DNA from: Candidatus Gallimonas merdae
Lineage (GTDB): Bacteria; Bacillota; Clostridia; Christensenellales; Borkfalkiaceae
Reading direction: 5' to 3'
Length of the DNA: 64,000 nt
Assembly (NCBI GenBank): GCA_904419525.1
Contig: CAJFRT010000010.1
Coordinates: 43,470 to 107,469, forward strand
Positions 48,472 through 58,240 of this stretch are shown here, piece after piece (position 1 is the first letter of the stretch; every line of letters begins with the position of its first letter). A program made the translations under genes and the position numbers. Under the pieces are notes generated by a model. That model saw only the letters and a program-made list of their open reading frames with translations. It searched no databases and was not told the origin of the DNA.

Positions 48472-49896
48472 TCAATTCCCTTTTTTCTTTCTGCGCACAA
48501 ACACGATCGTGGCGCCTGTGCCCGCAGCAAACAATACCGGTACGCCGAGCCCCGCGCCATAGCCCACCGCGCCCGCGCAGCCGCCCTGCCCGTCCTCTCC
48601 GGACGGAACGGTAGTTTCGCCGTCGCCGGACTGCGAAGGCGGATCCTCGTCCTCTTCGCCGTCCTGCGCGTCCTCTTTTTCCACAAGCAGCACCGCATTG
48701 CACACTCTGCGCGCACCCGTGGCATCGGAAGGGCTGTTCATGAGCGTGAGTTCATCATCCTGCCGCAGCAAAAAGGTGGTGGAGCCGCCGCCGTCCAGTT
48801 CGATGGCGGTGACGAGCCCAAGCTCCTCGGCAAGATACGCCTCCTCCTGTACGGTCAGTCCGACGGAATAGCCCGTCTGCCTGCCATCCAGCGCGCACAG
48901 CACCATGGTGCCGTCCTCTTTGACGCCGAAGAAGGTGCGAGGCGCAGCAACGCCGCCCGAATTTTCCGTGTCGGTACGGCAATCCTCGTTGACAACGCCG
49001 TCTTCGATGAGGATATCCCAGCCGCCCACAACATACTCCATCCCTTCAAATTCGCCTGCGGGATAGCGTACGATGTCTGCCTGTGCACCGTAATAAAGAT
49101 TTTCATACAGCCAGCGGGAGATCTCATTATCTCCTTTGACGACGATGGCGTACTGGCCAGAGCTGACCGTGAACGACCCGTCCGAAATCACCTCCCCTTC
49201 CACCGTACGGCGGGAGGTGCCGTAGACGGGATACTGCGTGGTATTGGCAGATTCTGCAACGATGACATATTTTGCCGCACCGTTCACCGTGAACGTCCCC
49301 GTGTTGGTATAGACGGCAAGTTCGCCGTCCTCCGGTTCCCGATTGAACGCATCGATCTCAAAAACCTGCGACGCACTTCCGTCCGCCGATGTCACGTTCA
49401 GACGGACGACGGTATTGTTGAGGTCCAGTCTGCCGATCGCCGTGTTTCCGTTGTTGTCAAACCCGAAACAATGTTTCCAGCTGTAAGCGCCCAGATTGAG
49501 CACGATGCCGTCTTTGACGTAGCTCTCCACGGGACCGACGCCCGAACTTGCACTCATGAAGAAGTCGCCGTTGGTCGCCGCAAGCACCTTTCTGCCCGTG
49601 CTTTCTTCAAAGTCGGTGGCGATATCCGCCACATAGGATGCGGCATACCCGCCCTGCCCGTTGGAGATGTGGTGAACGACAAATTCATATTCGCTCCCCT
49701 CCGCAGCGGGATCGCAGGCGATGGTGAACAATTTCTGTGAGCCGTTCCATTCAAAATCATAGTAGGCATATACGGCGCCGCCGCCCATATCCTGCGTGAC
49801 GGACGGCGTGAGCGCAGGCGCTGCCGATGCACCGCAGCCAAGAGTAAAGACGCCCGCCATAAGGATGCCCGTACACAAAAGCGCTGTCTTTTTCAT
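48472..49896 (-). CDS. Exported phosphodiester glycosidase (NAGPA-domain) protein
   Basis: ATG at 49896 (MKKTALLCTGILMAGVFTLG) gives 474 residues with a signal peptide. The NAGPA fold is shown by PRTFFGVKEDGTMVLCALDG and VTAIELDGGGSTTFLLR, then ARRVCNAVLLVEK. In the mammalian uncovering enzyme this domain removes GlcNAc from GlcNAc-1-phospho-mannose. The C-terminus has a Gly/Cys-rich linker, one membrane helix and RRKKKGN, an anchor without LPXTG. It probably trims phosphate-linked sugars outside the cell (inference). Confidence 0.82.
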   Translation of the reverse strand: MKKTALLCTGILMAGVFTLGCGASAAPALTPSVTQDMGGGAVYAYYDFEWNGSQKLFTIACDPAAEGSEYEFVVHHISNGQGGYAASYVADIATDFEESTGRKVLAATNGDFFMSASSGVGPVESYVKDGIVLNLGAYSWKHCFGFDNNGNTAIGRLDLNNTVVRLNVTSADGSASQVFEIDAFNREPEDGELAVYTNTGTFTVNGAAKYVIVAESANTTQYPVYGTSRRTVEGEVISDGSFTVSSGQYAIVVKGDNEISRWLYENLYYGAQADIVRYPAGEFEGMEYVVGGWDILIEDGVVNEDCRTDTENSGGVAAPRTFFGVKEDGTMVLCALDGRQTGYSVGLTVQEEAYLAEELGLVTAIELDGGGSTTFLLRQDDELTLMNSPSDATGARRVCNAVLLVEKEDAQDGEEDEDPPSQSGDGETTVPSGEDGQGGCAGAVGYGAGLGVPVLFAAGTGATIVFVRRKKKGN

Positions 49897-49965
49897 GTTC
49901 GCCTCCCGTTCCCATCGGGGCATGCGCCGCCGCCCGGAAGCGGCGGCGCAAGTTCCGAAGTTGAT

Positions 49966-52545
49966 TTATGCCTGTTCGGTTTCCTCTTCGGGCGCGACTT
50001 CCGAGCCGCCCTCTTCAGGGGTTTCCTCTGCCTCGAGGAAGAGCGTCACTTCCGCTCCTACCGTGCGGGCGTTGTTCAACGCCCAAGCTCGTGCCACATT
50101 TTCACCGCCATCGTTGGGGAATACGATCATGTACTCGCCCTCCTGCAGGGAGGCGAATGCCTCCGACACATAACCGGATGAAGTACATTTTGTTGCGTCA
50201 ACAATGCCTGACGGGTTCTCCGCATCGCGGTATCTGCCATTTGCGCCGTCATACACACGCACGATCTTGCCGCTTGCGTCCACCACGGCCGCCACGCCGT
50301 AACCATTTGATACGAGCGTACCAGAGAAGCCGTAATTGTAGATGAACACGGCATAGTCGGCAGTCGTTGCGGCATCCACATCGACGGCGACTTCGGCGGG
50401 GTCGAGCTCAAGCAGAGCGTTGCCGACCCAGATGCCCGTGGGCTGCGCGCCTTCTTCCTCATACTCTGTAGAGAAGTTGGACAGCGTGATGGTGTACTGC
50501 AGGAATCTCTGGCGAAGGGTCAGGGCGAATGTCCTGGGCGAATCTGTCCCATTGGCTCCGTCGTTGGGGAAAATGATCAGGATCTCACCTTCCGTCAACG
50601 AGTTGAATGCAACTGCGGCATAGGTGTCCTGTGTAAACCCGGCATCTGCCATCGGCAAACTGTTATTTTCCGCATCCCAATAGTGATCTTCGTCGTGCAA
50701 TCTGCCGTTTGCTCCGTCGTAGATGCGTACGATCTTACCGGTCTCCGCATTGATGACGACCGCTGCACCGGACCCGTTGCAGGTAATGGACGCATTGCCC
50801 GCCGCTTTCCAATCGTAAGTGTAGACAAGAAAATCGGCAGCCGCCGCATCGCTCTCCGAAACGACTTCATTGATGACCACTTTATTTCCGCTGAATGAAG
50901 TGGAAGTGCCGTCCTCTTTGGTCGCAGTAAAGGTAGGCCAGATGTCAAGGAGCCAAAGTTCCACTTCCATGCCCAGCATATAATTGCTGCTTGCGGACAT
51001 GGGAGTCTGCAACGACGTACGGAAGGAGTCGCTTCCGCTGTAGCCGTTGACGGCAAGCACCAGATATTCGCCGGCAGAAAGTTCGCTCGCCTGCGCCAGC
51101 ACATCGTTCTGGCTTCCGGTTGTCGAAACGGCAACGCCGTCTTCGTCCGGCGTATTGATCGTGTTCGACCAAGGGCTGTAACTTTCACGGATGATGCCGT
51201 CCGCCCCGACAATGAAGTATACGCCGTAATTGTTTACAAAGTATGTTCCCGTGAAATAGGACGTGTAAATAATGACATTGTAACTTGTTGCACCCGTCTC
51301 GGGATTCACTGCGATCTGATCGTCTTCAAACTCATACCATGTGCCGTCAATGTCGATCGTCTTCATGGTCGGCTCTGCCGGCGTGACGATGACGGTACGC
51401 GTGAACTGCGTCTCGTTGCCCTGCTCGTCGGCGATCGTCAGTGAAAAGACGTACTCGCCTTCCGTTCCGACATCATATTCAGGGGTGCTTGTTCCCACCG
51501 TGATGGTAAGGCCGGAAGTGACGTCATCGTCCGTTTCCCACGTACCGTTATCGTCGATATAGGTAATGCCTTCGAGAATGGCTTCCGAGATCGTAACGGA
51601 GGAATCTCCAACGCGTACGGACAGATCTGCCTTCGACTGAATGACAGGCGCCTGATCTTCATATACGGTGAGCAGATCTTCTTCTCCGTCGAAGCCGATC
51701 TGCACGGCAGCGCCGAGACGGTACACCACGTTCTTGTTCAGCCAGCCGCGGCCGTCCTGATCGAAGTTGCCGCCTGCATTCACCGCTACGATGGCAAACC
51801 CGCCCGCAGGGATCTGCATATAGGAAGCGTAGTAGTTTGCCACCTGATATGTTTCGCCGTCATATTCAAACGACGTCGCCTGCGAAGAAGTTCTAACGGG
51901 GTTATCCGTATTCACAAGCCTGCCGTTTGCGCCGTCGCGCGCCTCGATCACAACGCCCGCGGCGTTGAGGATGGCGGCTTCGCCGTATCCGCCCGGAACG
52001 GTAACGACGATGGGTTCATCCGACGTATTGTGGAACACGCCCGATGTGGCCGCTTCGTATGTGGTATCCTCGGTCAGCTCAAAGTAAAGCTCGTGCGCAA
52101 AGGAGAGTTTGCCCTCCGCGCCGCCGTTTTCGACCCAGTTGGCGTCGTTTTCCTGTTGCGCCGTAATGACGATATTGGGCAACGGCGCCACAACATTATA
52201 AATGCGCGTGGCAGTACCCGTCATGTTGTGCGAATTGGTCGCCGAATAGGTGACGGTGTAGGTGCCCACCGTGTCCGCGTCAAAGCCTCCGTCGTCGGAT
52301 ACGATCGCACGCAGATCGCTGTCATATTCGTCCGTAACGGTCACACCGTAAAGCAGGCTGACTTCATCCCCCTGTGTGATCTCCATCTCATCCGGCTCGA
52401 CCGTGATGACAGGCGACGAATAAACATCCCCCCCCGGATTTTCGCCGTTGTTCGGATCCTCGCCGGTATCCGTACAGGCGAACAGACCGAGCGCAGTCAA
52501 TACTGCAACTGCAAGCATCAACACAACTTTTGCTAACTTTTTCAT
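49966..52545 (-). CDS. Large repeat-containing surface lipoprotein
   Basis: The 859 residues start with a lipoprotein signal (MKKLAKVVLMLAVAVLTALG, LFAC). Residues ~40-115 and ~310-400 look like bacterial Ig-like (DUF5011) modules (GTYTVTYSATNSHNMTGTA; GEYVFSLTIADEQGNETQFT). Four further modules share the pattern 'V.....IVR.YDGANGR', followed by 'L..GE..IIFPNDG'. The protein is acidic and probably binds glycans at the cell surface. No catalytic motif was recognised. Confidence 0.7.
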   Translation of the reverse strand: MKKLAKVVLMLAVAVLTALGLFACTDTGEDPNNGENPGGDVYSSPVITVEPDEMEITQGDEVSLLYGVTVTDEYDSDLRAIVSDDGGFDADTVGTYTVTYSATNSHNMTGTATRIYNVVAPLPNIVITAQQENDANWVENGGAEGKLSFAHELYFELTEDTTYEAATSGVFHNTSDEPIVVTVPGGYGEAAILNAAGVVIEARDGANGRLVNTDNPVRTSSQATSFEYDGETYQVANYYASYMQIPAGGFAIVAVNAGGNFDQDGRGWLNKNVVYRLGAAVQIGFDGEEDLLTVYEDQAPVIQSKADLSVRVGDSSVTISEAILEGITYIDDNGTWETDDDVTSGLTITVGTSTPEYDVGTEGEYVFSLTIADEQGNETQFTRTVIVTPAEPTMKTIDIDGTWYEFEDDQIAVNPETGATSYNVIIYTSYFTGTYFVNNYGVYFIVGADGIIRESYSPWSNTINTPDEDGVAVSTTGSQNDVLAQASELSAGEYLVLAVNGYSGSDSFRTSLQTPMSASSNYMLGMEVELWLLDIWPTFTATKEDGTSTSFSGNKVVINEVVSESDAAAADFLVYTYDWKAAGNASITCNGSGAAVVINAETGKIVRIYDGANGRLHDEDHYWDAENNSLPMADAGFTQDTYAAVAFNSLTEGEILIIFPNDGANGTDSPRTFALTLRQRFLQYTITLSNFSTEYEEEGAQPTGIWVGNALLELDPAEVAVDVDAATTADYAVFIYNYGFSGTLVSNGYGVAAVVDASGKIVRVYDGANGRYRDAENPSGIVDATKCTSSGYVSEAFASLQEGEYMIVFPNDGGENVARAWALNNARTVGAEVTLFLEAEETPEEGGSEVAPEEETEQA

Positions 52546-52562
52546 CCTTTCTCCTCCTGATC

Positions 52563-55500
52563 TTATTCCACGGAATTTGTTCCGTCGGATCCCTTCCGGT
52601 CGCCGCTCTTACGGCTCTTTTTGCTGTCCCTGCGCACAAACACCGCAAGCAGCACGGCTGCGGCAACAACAAGCACTGCCACGCCGGTCCCCGTGCCCAG
52701 GCTCACCGCGCCGGAGCAACCGTTTGCGCACCCGCCCGAAGGCGTCTGCGTGTCTGTTTCACCGGGGTCCGTCCCATCGGTGTCCGGATCGGTTTCCCCT
52801 GCCGTCGGACGTACGGGCGTGGTTTCGGGGTCCCACTCCCCGTTGTCGATCATAAAGCGGGAAAGCTTTCTGTCGATCATGGATTCCACTTCGGAGAGCG
52901 TTCCAGAAAGCCGCCGCGCCGAATATCCCGTCGCATAATCCCTGTAATCGTTCGCCAGTTCCCCGATGGCAAGAAGAACTTCGTTGATGCCCTCGGACGT
53001 GGAAACGTCCATCGCAAGAATTTCTTCAAAACGGGTCTCGAGCGCCGTGTACTGTTCCTGCGTCATTCCGCCGGCAGGTATATAGATACGCTCTGCACGA
53101 TCCAGAATACAGTCGAAGTAGGCTTCCAGCACCTCCGCTACGGATGCGTGGGGGAGAACTGCATCCGCAGCGTTGATGCCGCTCTTCAGCACCTCCTGTA
53201 CGTCCTCATGTCCGAGGACCTGCGTCGAACAAAAGATGACGTAGCCGTGGCTGCCGCCCAGGAGCGCCGCATCGATCTGATTGGCATTTTCATAGGCGGG
53301 GAGCCCGCTGTAAGAAGAGGCAAGCCCTGCATAGTAATAACAGTTGTTGCCCGCCATCAGGATCATATCGCTGACGTGCGTGAGCACGTCGGCGGAATCG
53401 GTGTAATATGCCATGGGCGTTGCCACGTCGATCCATCCGTTGGAAAACCACGTCTGCCAGTCCTGCATCTTTGTATTGATGCTCTCCGTCAGGGACGGGA
53501 ACACCGCCGTGGAAAGAATGAGCCCTTCGTGCGTGCCCTTCACTTCATCTTTGATGCGCTCGACAAAATTTGTGATGATCTGCGTACGATAATCCACCCA
53601 TGCATCGTAATTTTCATCCGCCGTGAGCGTATAGTCGGAATTGAACAGCCTTGAAAAATCGTCTGCCGCCGCCTCACGGCTGGATGTATCCAGCGTGACG
53701 CCCAGCGTTTCGGCAAAGCCCGTCATGGCGGCAAGCGTGTAGCCCGTGTCCTCCTCCCGGCTGGAGACGGGATAACGGATATAGTCGAGATTGAGCCCCG
53801 AGATATAGGGAACTTCATCGAGCAATTCGTTATAAAAATCAATGAGCAGATCCTGCACCTCTTCGTTAGCGGGATCGAGGAACACATAGGCGCCGCCCTC
53901 ATTGCGCTGGTAAATGGTACCGTCGTCGTTGTAGAGCAACCAGTCGGCATGATCTGCCGCAATTCCCGCGTCCGGATTCAGCCCCACATAGAAGTCTTCC
54001 ACCCAGGCATGGACTTCAATGCCGACCTCATTCGCGATCGCAGCGAATGCCGTCAGATAGTCGGGATAATCGCCGAAGCTGTCCGAGGCAAAGTCACTGT
54101 GATAGGGCATATAGTCCGACTTGAACAGCGACATGCCGCCGTAAAACGCTTCGACAAAGATCAGATTGAAGCCGCACTCTTTGTACGTCTCCAGTGAAGC
54201 ACAGATCTCCGCAAGCGAGTGTTCGGTCGGGCGGTGCCACACCGCCCTGCCCTGCACGGGAGAACTCTCCATCGATGCCGCAATGATCAGATAAGCGGTA
54301 TTTTCCACTTCGAGCTGCAGGGAGTTGAACTCCATCAGATGGCTCATGCGCTCCGCGTCGCTCCAATCGGTGTTTGCTTCGATCTCTTCCTTGAGCGTCT
54401 TGAGTTCGGCAAGCGCCGTCTGCGCCGAGTCGATGAGCGCGTTGATGGTGTCCGCATCTACGTCGTACAGCTGCTCGATGCTCGTGAGCGCATCCTCGAT
54501 CGCGGAATTGAGCGTCGTCTCCACATTGGTGTAAAAACTGTTGAGCGTTGTAGTGACGGAAAACGTATTGTTGCTTTCGTTGATGGTGACGGTCGCGCCC
54601 AGAGGGACGTTGGAGCGCAGATAATCACGCTCGGTACCGTGTCCGCTCAACACGAACCCTCCCTCCGGAATGGCGGTGACATTGACGGCGCGCTCCACCA
54701 CGATGCCATCCGCATCGACGGCGACCTCAAACCCGTAGGCGTTGGTGCCCGTTCCGGAAGAGCCTTCCCACGACCATCCGTCGCGGTAAACGATCATCTG
54801 GTTCTCGCCGCGGTAGGCGGGAAAGGCGGCGTTCGTTGCAGAATCCCATCCGGACGGATTATCCTCGAGCGTGGGATCGATGTAATCGTACTCATGCGTA
54901 AGGGTGTTTCCGAAGCGGATATAGTCGAACCCGACCATCGTCAGCTGATCGCCCAGAGAGAAGCGATGGTCCTGCGCGAGGATACCGCGATACCCTTCGC
55001 CGTAAGCGCTTAACACAAACCCGTTTTCGGGAATGTCGCTGCCCGCATCGTCTCCCGTACCGAAGTCACGGAAAGCGGTGACGATAAAGCGGTTGGCGCT
55101 CTCGTCATAGACTGCGATCATTTCGGTGCCGTAGGCATTGGTCCCCGTCTTGTCGCCCGTCTGATAATCATAGTAAACCACCATGGGCTCGCTGCGTGTT
55201 GCGTTGAGCGCGTCCACCGCCACACGGTCGCCGTCGTCCGATTCGACCGCCATGGACGCAAGTTCAAACTCCGTTCCGCCGAGGGTGACAGCATCCCCCA
55301 CTTCGCCCAGCGCAGAGCCGCTTGCAAGCGAAACAACGAACCCGCCCACGGGGATATAACTGTTTCCGGACTGGGAGATCGTTGTAATGCGATAGGTATT
55401 TCCGTCCGGCTCTACGGTGTATTCCGTGACACCCGTGCGGTGCGTGGTGGTGTAAAGCCAGCGCGCCGTATAAATGATCGTCTCCGACGCACTGACCGTA

Positions 55501-55757
55501 TCGAGCGTCGTGGTATTGCCCGTAAGCTGTCCGGAAGCGGAAATATCGGTGTTATAATAGGGGTCCGTCCTTCCGGTATAGGTATTGCCGCCGCTCGTGA
55601 CGGTCACGTCCTCCACCGAATAATCGGTGACGACCGTACCGTCTGCCGACGCTGCAAGACGTTCGGGCAGCGTTCCGAGGAAAACACCGCCCAGAAAAAT
55701 GAGCCCCAGCCCTACGGCAGCCAGTCGTTTTGAAACACCCTGCATCTTTTCCATCAT
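52563..55757 (-). CDS. GHL10/DUF187-type family 10-like glycosyl hydrolase with C-terminal anchor
   Basis: The 1064 residues have a signal peptide. The N-terminal ~400 residues hold three modules with 'IP.GGFVLS..G'. The catalytic-like part is at ~500-850: QGRAVWHRPTEHSLAEICAS, ECGFNLIFVEAF, GIEVHAWVEDFYVG and ISGLNLDYIRYP, the signature of GHL10 (YngK-like) proteins. The C-terminus has GGCANGCSGAVSLGTGTGVA, a membrane helix and a basic tail, like the phosphodiester glycosidase. Activity on surface glycans is likely, the bond unknown. Confidence 0.82.
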   Translation of the reverse strand: MMEKMQGVSKRLAAVGLGLIFLGGVFLGTLPERLAASADGTVVTDYSVEDVTVTSGGNTYTGRTDPYYNTDISASGQLTGNTTTLDTVSASETIIYTARWLYTTTHRTGVTEYTVEPDGNTYRITTISQSGNSYIPVGGFVVSLASGSALGEVGDAVTLGGTEFELASMAVESDDGDRVAVDALNATRSEPMVVYYDYQTGDKTGTNAYGTEMIAVYDESANRFIVTAFRDFGTGDDAGSDIPENGFVLSAYGEGYRGILAQDHRFSLGDQLTMVGFDYIRFGNTLTHEYDYIDPTLEDNPSGWDSATNAAFPAYRGENQMIVYRDGWSWEGSSGTGTNAYGFEVAVDADGIVVERAVNVTAIPEGGFVLSGHGTERDYLRSNVPLGATVTINESNNTFSVTTTLNSFYTNVETTLNSAIEDALTSIEQLYDVDADTINALIDSAQTALAELKTLKEEIEANTDWSDAERMSHLMEFNSLQLEVENTAYLIIAASMESSPVQGRAVWHRPTEHSLAEICASLETYKECGFNLIFVEAFYGGMSLFKSDYMPYHSDFASDSFGDYPDYLTAFAAIANEVGIEVHAWVEDFYVGLNPDAGIAADHADWLLYNDDGTIYQRNEGGAYVFLDPANEEVQDLLIDFYNELLDEVPYISGLNLDYIRYPVSSREEDTGYTLAAMTGFAETLGVTLDTSSREAAADDFSRLFNSDYTLTADENYDAWVDYRTQIITNFVERIKDEVKGTHEGLILSTAVFPSLTESINTKMQDWQTWFSNGWIDVATPMAYYTDSADVLTHVSDMILMAGNNCYYYAGLASSYSGLPAYENANQIDAALLGGSHGYVIFCSTQVLGHEDVQEVLKSGINAADAVLPHASVAEVLEAYFDCILDRAERIYIPAGGMTQEQYTALETRFEEILAMDVSTSEGINEVLLAIGELANDYRDYATGYSARRLSGTLSEVESMIDRKLSRFMIDNGEWDPETTPVRPTAGETDPDTDGTDPGETDTQTPSGGCANGCSGAVSLGTGTGVAVLVVAAAVLLAVFVRRDSKKSRKSGDRKGSDGTNSVE

Positions 55758-55781
55758 GATCGCTCCTGTCCATGTCCTTTT

Positions 55782-57278
55782 TTATTTTTCTTTTACGGTG
55801 AGCGCCGTTTCAAACATCCTGTTCCACGGCATCTCGCACCGATCGACGGCATACTTTGCTGCAACTTCCGGCAGCAGCTCCCCGATATAACGCTCCAGTT
55901 CCGCTCTGACGGCCGCCGCTACTCTTCCGTTCGGGCCGTCTGTATGAAACCAGTCCAACCCCATCGGCAGGCACACCGTTTCACAGATGTACTTTCGCAC
56001 ATGGCCGCAATACCCGATATCCTCATAGGCACGTTCGGCAAGAAAACGCCCGTGCGCGGGAGTATCGCCATAGTGAAAGTACATTACCCCCTCCGCAATG
56101 ACCGTGCCGAGCGTATTGGAAGAGGTGTTCCAACCCGCATAGCCGCCCAGTCGCAAAAATCCCATCGTACGGGAGATACGCTTTGCCCAATCGGCGTCGC
56201 CGCCGTTACAGTATGCCACATCCGCTGCAAGCACGATCCTGCTCGCGTCCGCCTCCTCCTTCATCTCCTGCACGAAAACAGCAAGGTCGCGGTCGAAATA
56301 TCCCTTTCCGCCCGCCGAACCGATATCCGCCATGCCCTCGGACGGAACATTGACGAACAGCACCATGTCCGCTTCCTCCGCGCCGCACGGTTCACAGCCC
56401 GCCGCGAGGATCTGGGAACGGACGCTTTCGGAAAGCGGTCTGTCCTCATAGAGCGGAATGAGCGTTTTGCCTCGCTCGGCCGCATACCGGACGGCGATCT
56501 TCGGTCGTGCGCCACGCATCTCGTTGACCGCCCGCGCGAGAAGGGTCATCCCCGCCTCATCCGCGCCCGGATAGACGGGCGGCTGTACAAGCCCCTCCCG
56601 CTGTATTTGCAAAAACAGTCCGGCGCGGTCCATCGCCGTATAACCGTATGGAGCGGAGTCGTCCTGCGGCAGCACAAGAACATCGATCACGTTTTTCTGC
56701 AGGCGTACCGTTCGCAGTACCATGTCAAGATTTTTCCGCCGTCGGGCAAGGTAGTCGGACAGATATTCGTCCGTCTTTTTCCTGTATTCCGCGATTGCTT
56801 TTTCATAGTTTTCGCGGTCAAGCTCCCCGACACGGTAACGGTGTTCCGCCTGTCCCGTCAAAAATATCTCCCTGCCGCAGTTTTCGTAATAATCGGGCTC
56901 CTCATCCGCGCTGCTGTAGGACGGGCAGCGCATGAGCAACGCAAAAGCATAAATTTTCAGCTTCGGATTTTCCCGTTTGATGTCCTCCAGCAAGGAAAGG
57001 CGGCGAACAAGTTCTTCCGAAGAAAGACAATGCAGTCTGGAGGGCACGATCCCGCCGTATAACAGCATATCCACCGAACAGATGAGCGCATCCGCCGCGG
57101 CACACGTTTCCAGAAGGAATCGTGCGAGCTCCCGATGATCTGCCGGCTGTTTTTTCTTGCCAAGCATACGGCGCGGCGGCCGGATCAGCATAAAGTCGGG
57201 ATTCCCCTCACACATCTGCGCGGCAAAAGCCGCATTGCACGGACGTTCATCCAATGGCAGATATACGATACGTTTCAT
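55782..57278 (-). CDS. DUF4127 family protein
   Basis: The 498-residue protein has no signal peptide. It begins MKRIVYLPLDERPCNAAFAA, the hallmark of DUF4127, followed by MLLYGGIVPSRLH and LPQDDSAPYGYTAMDR. Members are found next to sugar ABC transporters and glycosidases in Firmicutes, but their activity is not known. It lies 12 nt after nanE and 24 nt before the GHL10 gene. Confidence 0.88.
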   Translation of the reverse strand: MKRIVYLPLDERPCNAAFAAQMCEGNPDFMLIRPPRRMLGKKKQPADHRELARFLLETCAAADALICSVDMLLYGGIVPSRLHCLSSEELVRRLSLLEDIKRENPKLKIYAFALLMRCPSYSSADEEPDYYENCGREIFLTGQAEHRYRVGELDRENYEKAIAEYRKKTDEYLSDYLARRRKNLDMVLRTVRLQKNVIDVLVLPQDDSAPYGYTAMDRAGLFLQIQREGLVQPPVYPGADEAGMTLLARAVNEMRGARPKIAVRYAAERGKTLIPLYEDRPLSESVRSQILAAGCEPCGAEEADMVLFVNVPSEGMADIGSAGGKGYFDRDLAVFVQEMKEEADASRIVLAADVAYCNGGDADWAKRISRTMGFLRLGGYAGWNTSSNTLGTVIAEGVMYFHYGDTPAHGRFLAERAYEDIGYCGHVRKYICETVCLPMGLDWFHTDGPNGRVAAAVRAELERYIGELLPEVAAKYAVDRCEMPWNRMFETALTVKEK

Positions 57279-57290
57279 CTCTTTCCCCTG

Positions 57291-58034
57291 TCAGGAAATA
57301 TCGGCGGAGATACGTTCCTCATCCCCCGTGACCGACGGCGCGGAGCAGAGCATCAGTCCGTCATTCAGAGCAGAAGCAAGGCGCCGCGTGATCATGGCGG
57401 GACGCGTGATGGCAGTTCCGACGACAACGGCATAGGGATCCAGCATGCCGACCCGGCGCATTTCGTCCCGTTCAAATATCCCGCCTTCTGCGATCATCTT
57501 TACCTTTGTTCCGGAAAGAATTCGCTTGATGCGCCCCATGAAAGCGATGTCCGGCAAAGCGACGTCGTTTGTATCGGAAGTATAACCGCGCAACGTGGTG
57601 GAAACATAATCAAAGCCGAGACGAACGGCGTTTTCCGCATCCTCTTCACGGGCAATGTCCGCCATCAGTTCGCGCCCGGGCGCATGCACGCGCACATATT
57701 CCACCAATTCCTCCAGCCGCACGTTACCGGGACGAGGTCGCAGCGTTGCGTCCATTGCGATCACTTCGCAGGAAGTTTCCAGCAGAGCGCGCACATCCTC
57801 CAGCTTCGGGGTGATATAGACGTCGCTGTCCGGAAAAACATTCTTTGTCAGCCCGATCACAGGAACGGATACCGTTGCTTTGATCGCCGCAATGTCCTGC
57901 CGCAATGCGCGGATCCCGACGGCTCCTCCCTCTACCGCCGCTTTCGCCATCAGATGCATGACATTCTGCCCGTACAGAGGTTCGCCTTTCAATGCCTGAC
58001 ACGATACGATCAATCCTCTCCTCAACTTCTCCAT
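57291..58034 (-). CDS. nanE: N-acetylmannosamine-6-phosphate 2-epimerase
   Basis: The frame extends upstream over the promoter; ATG at 58034 (MEKLRRGLIVSCQALKGEPL) gives 247 residues. It is a TIM barrel with GLTKNVFPDSDVYITP, VIAMDATLRPRP (catalytic region) and KMIAEGGIFERDE, AVVVGTAITRP at the phosphate site. It converts ManNAc-6-P to GlcNAc-6-P. It heads the longest operon of the window. No sialic acid lyase is present, so free ManNAc or a ManNAc glycan is the more likely source. Confidence 0.93.
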   Translation of the reverse strand: MEKLRRGLIVSCQALKGEPLYGQNVMHLMAKAAVEGGAVGIRALRQDIAAIKATVSVPVIGLTKNVFPDSDVYITPKLEDVRALLETSCEVIAMDATLRPRPGNVRLEELVEYVRVHAPGRELMADIAREEDAENAVRLGFDYVSTTLRGYTSDTNDVALPDIAFMGRIKRILSGTKVKMIAEGGIFERDEMRRVGMLDPYAVVVGTAITRPAMITRRLASALNDGLMLCSAPSVTGDEERISADIS

Positions 58035-58110
58035 ATTTATCCCGCTTCCTTTCTCATAAAATTTATTTTTATTTTCTTGCAAACAAGAGGAAAATTTTTT
58101 TCTTGTCCGT

Positions 58111-58139
58111 ATTGTATCACAGATACTATATGGTGTCAA
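58111..58139 (-). promoter_or_regulatory. Promoter of the nanE operon
   Basis: TTGACA (58134-58139), 17 bp and TACAAT (58111-58116) on the minus strand, about 77 bp before nanE. Confidence 0.8.
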
Positions 58140-58165
58140 TAGTTTTTCAAAAAAAAGTTTTTATT

Positions 58166-58180
58166 TGAAAAATTATTTCA
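58166..58180. promoter_or_regulatory. RpiR operator candidate upstream of nanE
   Basis: TGAAA-AATTA-TTTCA, centred 34 bp upstream of the -35 box. It has the same arms and spacing as the palindrome at the GH84 promoter (63601-63615). Confidence 0.55.
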
Positions 58181-58209
58181 TAATAATCACAATTTATCCG
58201 CAAATAAAC

Positions 58210-58235
58210 GAGCGGCGAGGTTTCCCCCGCCGCTC
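58210..58235 (-). terminator. Terminator of the GH84-rpiR-GH38 operon
   Basis: GAGCGGCG / CGCCGCTC stem with a 10-nt loop and a short T-rich tail on the minus strand, just after the GH38 stop. Confidence 0.65.
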
Positions 58236-58240
58236 TGTTC

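Noticed and set aside
57291..58034. Sialic acid catabolism locus
   Set aside because: Although nanE is present, no sialidase, sialic acid lyase or sialic acid transporter is seen in the window.
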